DNA of 37,855 nt, taken from assembly GCA_900554325.1 (NCBI GenBank), contig USHA01000010.1, forward strand, positions 1 through 37,855, in the 5' to 3' direction. The position numbers and the translations under genes were made by a program. The stretch is from an uncultured Collinsella sp. (lineage in GTDB: Bacteria; Actinomycetota; Coriobacteriia; Coriobacteriales; Coriobacteriaceae). Positions 10,693 to 17,359 of the stretch are shown piece after piece; the first letter of the stretch is position 1; each line of letters begins with the position of its first letter. Under the pieces are notes generated by a model. The model saw only the letters and a program-made list of their open reading frames with translations. It did not search any database and was not told where the DNA came from.

Positions 10693-11345
10693 CTAAGCCC
10701 GTAACGTAGATGTGCAAACTTCCGAAACGCCTTGCGCGGCATAGTGCGTATAAACTTCGTCAACCGCCTCAGAAATATCTGAGTATCGCGCCGGGTCAAA
10801 AGCATACGATGTCGCAGCTATACCCTGCACCCATTCGGAACGCGGATTAATTGAATAGCCACACAGCATCATCATACATGCATCTAGACCTGATTTCCCA
10901 AGTATCCGACGTATTGATGAGAGCATCGCGGGTCGCCCCTGCACCATCGTCGTCACCCCTATTAGCAGTATTTACCGTTTTTCTCTAAATGCGTATCGCC
11001 ACCCTTAAGAATACGAAGTGTTTTATCCAGACCCGATTGTCCTCCATCTCAAACGAAGGGATAAGGAATCTCATCCGGAATCGGCAGTAACGGAGGATTC
11101 ACAACGACAAGCGAAAAACATGAGTCATCTCTCAGAGGGGAGTAAAGGCTCCCCTCAAGCACCCTAGTTTCGTCATCCAAAGAGTTGATGGCAGTGTTTT
11201 TCTTACAAAGGTCGACAACAAAAGGGTTGATTTCTACAGATGTTACATCCATGCCACAGTTGGTAAGTATCAGGCCCTGTATTCTGGGGCCAGAACACAA
11301 ATCGAGAGCCTTCCGTGCGCTCTGCGGTGTAAGGCGCCAATCTCA
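10693..11345 (-). pseudogene. Broken class I SAM-dependent methyltransferase gene
   Basis: Reading the minus strand from about 11345 gives RLTPQSARKALDLCSG, the SAM-binding motif, then VEINP and the catalytic-type motif VVVNPPLLP. A TGA at 11051-11049 stops the frame where a Gly codon would fit (PYPFV-stop-DGGQSGLD), after which the homology continues in the same frame. A further frame change near 10950 leads to the C-terminal segment with SEWVQGIAATSYAFDPARYS. The N-terminal part before 11345 is not readable. The gene therefore has at least one nonsense mutation and one frameshift. The family is a small methyltransferase with an NPP motif; its substrate is not deducible. Confidence 0.75.
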
Positions 11346-11536
11346 GCAAATCTGTCCCACAATACTGCGCTGAAGAACAAGACGGAACCCCTGAGCCAAA
11401 CTCCCCTATACCTTATTAAGGCTAAGACAGGCAAGTTCACGCACCCGGCATATTCCAGAATAACATCCTATTGTTTTAGATGCTCTACAAGCATGAACAG
11501 CCGCGAATCGGAAAGATCTTCTAGTTTCGCCCCGAC
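11346..11536. other. Right end of the inserted block
   Basis: No gene seen. The sequence is AT-richer than the FHA gene beyond it. The right direct repeat begins at 11537. Confidence 0.4.
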
Positions 11537-12013
11537 TGACCGCCAAGGGCCAAAATGGCCCCTCCATCCCCGGGCGACTGGCTCTGGCGCGCCGAGGAGT
11601 GTCCCCAAGTGCCGGCAGAAAAGAAACGTCCCTATCTGCCGGCTAGAGAGCACCGAAGAGGATGGCGTAGGTAGTGGATTCGCCGAGCTTGAGCTCGTCG
11701 CCGGGATTGAGTTGGGCGGAACGGCCGGGCTCGACCTGAATGCAGACGCGCGTGGCCCCGTTTACCACCACGGTTCCGTTGGTGGACGACAAGTCCTCGA
11801 CGCGCCAGATATTTTGAGCATCGCACCAGATATGGGCATGGCGGGCCGAGACATCGTCGCCGACGTCGGTAATATCGCCCTCACCAGTGGCCAGCGCGCC
11901 AATCTCAACACCCTGCTCACTCGGCTGAATCCAGCGCGGGGCGCTCACGACAAAACTGTTTTGCACGCGCAGCAAGCCCAAGGGGTGCGCCGGGGCGGGT
12001 TCGCGTTCGCCCG
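11537..12013. repeat. Direct repeat, right copy (3' end of the intact fha gene plus downstream DNA)
   Basis: Partner of 4871-5344. Here the repeated segment is the natural end of a complete FHA gene, so this is the original context and the left copy is the duplicated fragment. The non-coding part (11537-11642) contains GGGACGTTTCT-like and GGGACACTCC-like words on the minus strand, also present in the left copy. Confidence 0.85.
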
Positions 12014-12581
12014 CAGTCAGCGACATGCCAAGCGAACGCGGCGTGGATGTGCCTCCGCCACAGGTCGCGTGTGCGTAGTCGATGGCATAGTTCACCGAGG
12101 ACCGCACATCCGCCGAACAACCGACGGCGACAAACAGCACCAGCACGGCCTCGGCGCGCTCGGCGGGCATGAGTTCCGCCGCCTGGGACAGGCGATCGAG
12201 CGCGTTGCGATAGAGATTCGTGTCCTGGTGGCACTCTTCGAGCGCGCGTACCATCGGTTCACCTGCAGGACCGCACACCATATTGATCACAGCCGTGGAG
12301 TCCATGGGATTGCGCTGGCGCAGGGCCAGTTGCGACATAATACGCGCAGCCGAGGTACCGTATTCGGCAAAGTAGCGCTGCTGAAGCGTGCCGACCGGCG
12401 CGCGAACGATAAAGCGGGAAACCCAAGAGCGATCGGCGGCTCGGCTCTGCGGGCTGCGGCCGTCGGCGAGCGGACGGGACGAAAGCACCAAGCCGCACAG
12501 CTCGATATGGCTCAGATGCGCCGCGCGCTTAAAGATGTCAAACATGGCCCCGCATGGGGTGAGCTCAACTTGAGATGCCAT
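11643..12581 (-). CDS. FHA-domain protein, partner of the adjacent Ser/Thr kinase
   Basis: 312 residues. The N-terminal 200 residues are not recognised. The C-terminal 110 form a forkhead-associated domain (IGALATGEG, SARHAHIW, LSSTNGT, NPGDELKLG), which binds phosphothreonine peptides. The ATG at 12581 has AAGGAGG at the right distance, and the gene starts 3 bases after the stop of the kinase gene, so the two are translated as one unit. I infer it is a phosphorylation target or scaffold of that kinase. A truncated duplicate lies at 4977-5344. It is cytoplasmic, with no signal peptide or membrane helix. Confidence 0.85.
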   Translation of the reverse strand: MASQVELTPCGAMFDIFKRAAHLSHIELCGLVLSSRPLADGRSPQSRAADRSWVSRFIVRAPVGTLQQRYFAEYGTSAARIMSQLALRQRNPMDSTAVINMVCGPAGEPMVRALEECHQDTNLYRNALDRLSQAAELMPAERAEAVLVLFVAVGCSADVRSSVNYAIDYAHATCGGGTSTPRSLGMSLTAGEREPAPAHPLGLLRVQNSFVVSAPRWIQPSEQGVEIGALATGEGDITDVGDDVSARHAHIWCDAQNIWRVEDLSSTNGTVVVNGATRVCIQVEPGRSAQLNPGDELKLGESTTYAILFGAL

Positions 12582-12584
12582 GAC

Positions 12585-14429
12585 CTAGGCCTCCTTGGTC
12601 GTAGAAATAGAATCGGACGATACTTCGACAGGTCCGCCAAAAGTACGGGCAGCTGCGGCTCCACCGGCAAGCGGAGTCGCCATCTGGGCTTTTGTGCGTC
12701 GCGGTGCCGAAACGGGAAGCTCAAAGGCAAAGCCCATCGCAAGTAAAAACCACGTAAGCGTATAGGTTGCAACCAGAGCGGCAACAAGGCCGCCCATCAC
12801 GGCGCGTTGGGAAAATACGCTACATGCAGCCACAACCAGCACCGGAGCCTCGCAGGCAGAAAGCGCAAGCACACCCTGCAGGAACCCCGAGCGCCGATCG
12901 CGCGCAAGTGCCCCCGCGGCAACGCCGGCCATGCCTGGTAGCGCCAACGCCAGTGCGGCAATAATACCCGGTAGTGGCCCAGACCACACGAGCGATCCCA
13001 AAGTCGCCGTCACGCGAGCGCCCGACGCCAGCAGCGCGGCCGAAACCACGACCACAGCCCAAACCACGCCACAGACGACCGCCGCGCCGACCATCAGCGC
13101 GCGACGAACCGCGCGGCCGGACGCATCCATGGGGCACGGCGTGAGCGGCTCGCCGCGGAGCGAACGACCGACATTTTGTGCATAGTGGTCACAAAACGCC
13201 GAGAGCGCCGCCTCGACCGCCGCCAGCTCGGGACGATCTTTTTGATGGCTGGACAGACAGGCCATCACCACGTCGAACAGCTGGGCATCGACAAACGCCA
13301 GCGCATCGCGTAGCTCTTCGGAATCCGGCTCAAGCCCTAGCTGCTGGGCCTGCTCGGCCGCGGCGAGCGCCACATCGGGCTCACGACGAAGCAGCTGAGT
13401 CAAATCGCAACCGGGCGCATGGGCACCAATGGGATAGTCGGGCCGCGCGTCCATCTTGAGACGGTAGGGGCTCGCGATGTCGCGCGTCTTTTTGCGCGAA
13501 CCCGAGGTGCCCGAAGTGCTCGGCGTGGCTTCGTATGGCACGACGCCGGCAATGAGCTCGTAAACCGTGCTTGCCGCGGCATAAACGTCAATCGCCGGCG
13601 ACATACGCAAAGCGCGCAGGTCGGGAATATCGTCGGTGAGCATCTCGGGCGGGGCATAGGCAACCGTCGCGCGACGCAGCGTGGCATAACGCTCCGTAAA
13701 CGACGCCTTGCCGCCGGTACCGGCCACGGCCGACGCAGGCTCAAGCGCCAGCGACGAGCCAAAGTCGATCAGGCACAGGTCAAAGGTGCCCTCGGCAAGC
13801 TGCCGGTCAAGCGGTAGACGCGCCGTGCGCACCATAATATTAGCGGGCGAGATATCGCGATGGACAAAGCCCTCGCCCACCAGGCTCATGCGGCAGAGCA
13901 GATCGAACAGGTCGCGACCCAGACGCGCCGTCACAAGCGGCGACAGGCGTCCGGCATCGTCCACGGCAAGTCGCGAACGCAAGCGGGCAAGCGTCTCGCC
14001 CTCGACCCATTCCATGACAATTGCAGGCACACCGTCGACCTCGCCCCAGCCATAGAGGCGGGGAAAGCCCTTAAGGCCCGAAAGGGCGCGATGGCATTCG
14101 TATTCCTCGCGAAACGCCGCCTTGAACTTGGCGACCAGCGCCTCGTGAGCGGCATCGTCATCAAACTCATCGCGCGTCGGCAAGATGAGCTGCTTGAGTG
14201 CCACGGCCTCGCCTTGGGCGTTGACAGCACGCGTCACGCGGCCGATACCGCCACGGCGCATGGTGGCATCGTCGGCAAACAGCATCGTAAAACGACGCAG
14301 ATAGGCAGGCAGTTCGTCCTGACCGAGCGCAATGGCCGGCTCAAACCCGTCGACACGCGCCAGGCGCAGGCCGACCATGGGATCGCGACCGAGCGATTGT
14401 GGTGTGGTGGATGCAAGATCGGTCATCAT
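12585..14429 (-). CDS. Membrane Ser/Thr protein kinase with C-terminal helices
   Basis: 614 residues. The N-terminal half is a Hanks-type kinase: ALKQ lysine, EWVEGETL hinge, HRDISPANIMV catalytic loop, DFGSS metal-binding loop and YAPPEM. After about residue 430 come several hydrophobic helices, so the kinase faces the cytoplasm and is tethered by a multi-pass segment, without an extracellular sensor domain. The start overlaps the stop of the upstream secreted-protein gene (ATGA, 4 bases), and an FHA gene follows after 3 bases. It is distinct from the two kinases of the cluster at 20828-31011. Its signal and targets are unknown. Confidence 0.88.
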   Translation of the reverse strand: MMTDLASTTPQSLGRDPMVGLRLARVDGFEPAIALGQDELPAYLRRFTMLFADDATMRRGGIGRVTRAVNAQGEAVALKQLILPTRDEFDDDAAHEALVAKFKAAFREEYECHRALSGLKGFPRLYGWGEVDGVPAIVMEWVEGETLARLRSRLAVDDAGRLSPLVTARLGRDLFDLLCRMSLVGEGFVHRDISPANIMVRTARLPLDRQLAEGTFDLCLIDFGSSLALEPASAVAGTGGKASFTERYATLRRATVAYAPPEMLTDDIPDLRALRMSPAIDVYAAASTVYELIAGVVPYEATPSTSGTSGSRKKTRDIASPYRLKMDARPDYPIGAHAPGCDLTQLLRREPDVALAAAEQAQQLGLEPDSEELRDALAFVDAQLFDVVMACLSSHQKDRPELAAVEAALSAFCDHYAQNVGRSLRGEPLTPCPMDASGRAVRRALMVGAAVVCGVVWAVVVVSAALLASGARVTATLGSLVWSGPLPGIIAALALALPGMAGVAAGALARDRRSGFLQGVLALSACEAPVLVVAACSVFSQRAVMGGLVAALVATYTLTWFLLAMGFAFELPVSAPRRTKAQMATPLAGGAAAARTFGGPVEVSSDSISTTKEA

Positions 14430-15331
14430 AGGGCAAGCGCCGCCACGTTATTGTTGAAGTTACCGAGCGCGACGTCATCATCGCCGTAATGGCCGACCCA
14501 TTGGCATAGGTTGGTGTAACAGCCCCACAGATTGGCATACTGCTGATACCACTTTGACCGGGGCGAGAATGTCTGACGACCGAACTCGGCTCGAATGACA
14601 AACATCTCCCCGACCAGGCTGTCGCACGGCCTGGGATCTCCCGTAGAGTTATAGGTCGAGACCACGTCATTGGCACGAGAAACATAGCCGTCGAGCATGT
14701 TGTACTTGGTCACAAGCCAACTGTGAATGCTCTCTTCCTCAGCAGCGGAAAGGCCACCGGAGTTTGCATCGTTGTCAGTGTTGCCGCCCGTCGAGCCGCC
14801 GTTTCCAGACCCTCCGGTAGAGGAACCCGCCCCAGAGCCGCCGCCCGAACTCGATGAATCCGAGCCGGAGCCAGAAGTATCCGAGCTACCGGGCTTTCCG
14901 GACTGCTGGGCGTCCTGCTCCTTTTGCTGCTCGACCTTATTCACCGTTGCCGCCACGCTATTGTTGGACAACCGATCGATGATCTTGGTGTTGGTGAGCA
15001 CGATGGTTTTGCCATTGGCAAGCGTGACTTCGTTGTCCGGGGCCTCGGCGCCGTCCGCATCGTCGGTGCCAAACACAATATGCGCGACCACACTTGCCCA
15101 AGCATATCCAGTCGTGGTACCCAGGTCACTTTTGACCTCATGCCCCACGCGCGGTTCGCGTGCGGCATGCGCCTGCATCATGGACGGCACGGTCATGCCA
15201 TAGGCAGAAACGCCAGCTATGACCAGCACCAGCGAGCACGATAGCAGTGCGTACGCCCGCGGCGCCAAGCCCAGTCGGCGTCGCATGCGCACCGCGGCGC
15301 CGCGCTTTGTCTGAGTGCCACCGGGCCGCAT
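14426..15331 (-). CDS. Membrane-anchored extracellular protein with Ser/Gly-rich linker
   Basis: 301 residues from the ATG at 15331, which has TTGGAGGAG upstream; an in-frame start at 15424 would add 31 residues but has no ribosome site. A basic N-terminus (RMRRRLGLAPR) and a hydrophobic stretch (about residues 25-45) form an uncleaved signal anchor. Next come a region of about 90 residues, a long Ser/Gly/Asp linker, and a C-terminal domain of about 110 residues with paired cysteines and Trp/Tyr-rich sequence (SKWYQQYANLWGCYTNLCQW). No family recognised. It is the first gene of the operon with the kinase and FHA protein, so it may be the outside sensor or effector of that kinase. Confidence 0.75.
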   Translation of the reverse strand: MRPGGTQTKRGAAVRMRRRLGLAPRAYALLSCSLVLVIAGVSAYGMTVPSMMQAHAAREPRVGHEVKSDLGTTTGYAWASVVAHIVFGTDDADGAEAPDNEVTLANGKTIVLTNTKIIDRLSNNSVAATVNKVEQQKEQDAQQSGKPGSSDTSGSGSDSSSSGGGSGAGSSTGGSGNGGSTGGNTDNDANSGGLSAAEEESIHSWLVTKYNMLDGYVSRANDVVSTYNSTGDPRPCDSLVGEMFVIRAEFGRQTFSPRSKWYQQYANLWGCYTNLCQWVGHYGDDDVALGNFNNNVAALAL

Positions 15332-15345
15332 GCGTTCTCCTCCAA

Positions 15346-15372
15346 GAAAAACACGCCGCTCAGAAGCGGCGC
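15346..15372 (-). terminator. Intrinsic terminator / attenuator just before the ribosome site
   Basis: Minus strand: GCCGCT-TCTG-AGCGGC stem then GTGTTTTTC, directly followed by the TTGGAGGAG ribosome site of the gene at 14426-15331. It lies between a plausible promoter (15394-15424) and the gene, so it could attenuate transcription of the kinase operon rather than merely end recR. Confidence 0.6.
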
Positions 15373-15393
15373 ATTCATTCAAATCCATATTTG

Positions 15394-15424
15394 AGTGTAT
15401 CAGCGAACCCAAAAGGTTGCGCAA
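15394..15424 (-). promoter_or_regulatory. Promoter of the secreted protein-kinase-FHA operon
   Basis: -35 TTGCGC (15424-15419), 19-base spacer, extended -10 TGATACACT (hexamer 15399-15394). The -35 is embedded in a perfect 10-bp palindrome GTTGCGCAAC (15416-15425), a possible operator. Predicted leader about 55 bases. Confidence 0.5.
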
Positions 15425-15440
15425 CGAATGGGCAAATTAA

Positions 15441-15539
15441 GGATGCGAGCGGAAGCATCCATGCGATAAGCGGATACGAAGCATCTTTGTTGCACAACAA
15501 ACTCACAGTCGCACGGGGAAATTATGACTACCCCGTGCG
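15441..15539 (-). terminator. Hairpins downstream of recR
   Basis: Three stems follow the recR stop: CGCACGGGG/CCCCGTGCG (15510-15518 with 15531-15539), TTTGTTG/CAACAAA (15486-15501) and GGATGC/GCATCC (15441-15460, followed on the minus strand by TTAATTT). Together they plausibly end the ybaB-recR transcript. Confidence 0.4.
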
Positions 15540-15576
15540 TCGCGAGGAAAACATACGGCAGGAGCAGGCTCGCCAC

Positions 15577-16173
15577 CTAAATCGCGCGACGGGCCTCAAT
15601 GGCGCGGCCAAGCGTAAGCTCGTCGGCATACTCCAGGTCGCCGCCCACGGGCAGGCCGCTCGCCAGACGCGACACCTCGACGCCCAGCGGCTTGATAGTG
15701 CGGGCCAGGTAGCTCGCCGTGGTCTCGCCCTCAATATTGGGGTTGGTGGCGATGATGACCTCGTGGATGTCCTCGTGGCCCAAGCGTGCCAGCAGCTCGC
15801 GGATGTGCAACTGCTCGGGACCAATCTTGTCCATGGGGCTGATCACACCGCCCAATACGTGGTAGAGGCCGTGGTAGCTGCCCGTGCGCTCGATCGCCTG
15901 GACGTCGCGCGGCTCGCCCACAACGCAAATGCGAGTGGTGTCGCGCATCGGGTCCTGGCAGATGGAGCACTCATCGGCCGTGGCGTAGTTAAAGCAACGA
16001 CTGCAAAAGTGGACCTCCTGCTTGACCTCCAGGATGGCCTCGGCCAGGCGGCGGGCCTCCTCGGCATCGGCCTCGAGCAGGTAATAGGCGATGCGCTGGG
16101 CCGACTTGGGACCAATGCCCGGCAGACGGCCCAGCTCATCGAGCAGTTTTTGCAGACTGTGATTCGCACTCAT
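15577..16173 (-). CDS. recR: Recombination mediator RecR
   Basis: 198 residues, the normal length. An N-terminal helix-hairpin-helix (LGRLPGIGPKSAQRIA, 14-29), a four-cysteine zinc site (C57, C60, C69, C72) and a Toprim domain (about 80-175, with VVGEPRD and the ATNPNIEGE segment) are in the usual order. With RecO (and RecF) it loads RecA onto single-stranded gaps. The start is 13 bases after the end of ybaB, a widely conserved pairing, and the genes are surely cotranscribed. The ribosome site is weak (TAAGACACGC), consistent with translational coupling to ybaB. Confidence 0.97.
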   Translation of the reverse strand: MSANHSLQKLLDELGRLPGIGPKSAQRIAYYLLEADAEEARRLAEAILEVKQEVHFCSRCFNYATADECSICQDPMRDTTRICVVGEPRDVQAIERTGSYHGLYHVLGGVISPMDKIGPEQLHIRELLARLGHEDIHEVIIATNPNIEGETTASYLARTIKPLGVEVSRLASGLPVGGDLEYADELTLGRAIEARRAI

Positions 16174-16186
16174 ATATATGCGTGTC

Positions 16187-16507
16187 TTAGAACGGCATGC
16201 CCGGGATGTTGAGGCCGCCGGTGATGGCGCCCATCTGCTTGTTGGCGAGCTCGTTGACGCCGCGGACGGCCTCGTTGACGGCAGCCATGATCATGTCCTG
16301 CAGCATATCGACGTCCTCGGGATCGAGGGCATCGGGGTCGATGGTGAGGTTGACGAGCTCCATCTCGCCGTTGACGGTCACCTTGACCATACCGCCGCCG
16401 GCAGAGGCGTCGACGGTCTGGGACTTGAGGTTCTCCTGCGCGGCGGCAAGCTGCTCCTGCATCTTGCGAGCCTGCTTCATCATCTGCTGCATGTTCATAC
16501 CGGCCAT
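16187..16507 (-). CDS. YbaB/EbfC family nucleoid-associated protein
   Basis: 106 residues starting MAGMNMQQMMKQARKMQEQL with AAGGAG five bases upstream. The Met/Gln-rich first helix, central VKVTVNGEMELVNLTIDP strands and the conserved C-terminal helix identify the family. These small dimeric proteins bind DNA and are typically encoded between dnaX and recR. Here dnaX lies upstream on the same strand but is separated by a convergent gene, so ybaB-recR has its own promoter. Confidence 0.95.
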   Translation of the reverse strand: MAGMNMQQMMKQARKMQEQLAAAQENLKSQTVDASAGGGMVKVTVNGEMELVNLTIDPDALDPEDVDMLQDMIMAAVNEAVRGVNELANKQMGAITGGLNIPGMPF

Positions 16508-16669
16508 GATGGCTCCTTTACGTGCGGCCGCGCGCCGAGCTGCAAGGGCAGCCGGAGCACGGCGGGACTTTCAAACTCAAAAATCGTACCACGGCGCGCG
16601 GCGAGAGAGCGGGGCGGACGTGTTACCTCAGTCGATATACATGTCCTCCAATACAAACCGCACTCAAAG

Positions 16670-16704
16670 ATTATGCAAGGTCGAATTATGCAAGGTTGCA
16701 TAAT
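16670..16704. promoter_or_regulatory. ATTATGCAA operator-like palindrome with an extra half-site
   Basis: ATTATGCAA (16685-16693) and TTGCATAAT (16696-16704) form 9-bp inverted arms around GG. A further direct copy, ATTATGCAAGGT, is at 16670-16681, 15 bases upstream of the same 12-mer in the palindrome. The arrangement looks like a binding site for a dimeric regulator about 160-180 bases upstream of ybaB and of the divergent gene. Confidence 0.5.
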
Positions 16705-16806
16705 ATCGCACACTCAATCTAGTAGAGCCGAATCCGGCATTTCATGTGCGCCACTAAATAGCTAAATGCCGAACCGCTGCTCGAGGCGGCGCACATGGCG
16801 GCAGGG

Positions 16807-16812
16807 TATAAT
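16807..16812 (+). promoter_or_regulatory. -10 element of the gene at 16847
   Basis: A perfect TATAAT, 35 bases before the start codon; the -35 is poor. Confidence 0.45.
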
Positions 16813-16846
16813 TTGATTGCCATAGATAGTAATTTGGAGGTGCCCC

Positions 16847-17359
16847 ATGAATGCCCCCAACGCGCTCCAAAACATCCGCTCAAAACACCCCGTTGCATAT
16901 GTGGTTCTCTATCTCTTTGTCGGCTGGGCATTGCTGGTTGTCATCACCCATGCCATAGCTTTTGGAGCAGAACTGCTGATAGCCAGCTCGGACCAGCCCG
17001 TCGTCAAATGGGAGACGACCGATGAGTGCACCGACGGAACCCGAACCGTTTACTACAACAGCCCGTCCCTCTACCAAGAGTTCAAGGTCAAGATAGAGGA
17101 CTCCAAGATTGTCGATGCCGAACCAGGCGTTTATTCAACGATCGGAGCGACCGTCAACGCCGAGCATGTCGAGTACACGGACAGCCATGCGACGTATCGT
17201 ATCGACCTCGGCATCCTGGGCCGACCGTCACGCACTTGTCTGCTCGAATGCGATATACGCGGCACCACACTACACATATCCGAAATACAGATGCACCCGG
17301 ACAAAGAGGCTCTCTTCTTGAACTGCATACCCGCCCGCGCAGCTACTCCACCGGCTTGA
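16847..17359 (+). CDS. Small membrane-anchored protein, function unknown
   Basis: 170 residues; ATG preceded by GGAGGT at 5 bases. One hydrophobic helix (about residues 17-43) is followed by about 125 residues that should lie outside, with two-cysteine patterns (DECTDGT, TCLLECD). No family recognised. Its last 17 bases overlap the end of dnaX on the opposite strand, so the two transcripts run into each other. It stands alone between ybaB and dnaX. Confidence 0.75.
   Translation: MNAPNALQNIRSKHPVAYVVLYLFVGWALLVVITHAIAFGAELLIASSDQPVVKWETTDECTDGTRTVYYNSPSLYQEFKVKIEDSKIVDAEPGVYSTIGATVNAEHVEYTDSHATYRIDLGILGRPSRTCLLECDIRGTTLHISEIQMHPDKEALFLNCIPARAATPPA

Larger units (their letters stand above)
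16508..16846. other. Divergent promoter region between ybaB and the membrane-protein gene
   Basis: No gene. Contains a conspicuous palindromic site (16670-16704, listed separately) and a plus-strand -10 (16807-16812). The ybaB promoter on the minus strand is not obvious. Confidence 0.5.
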
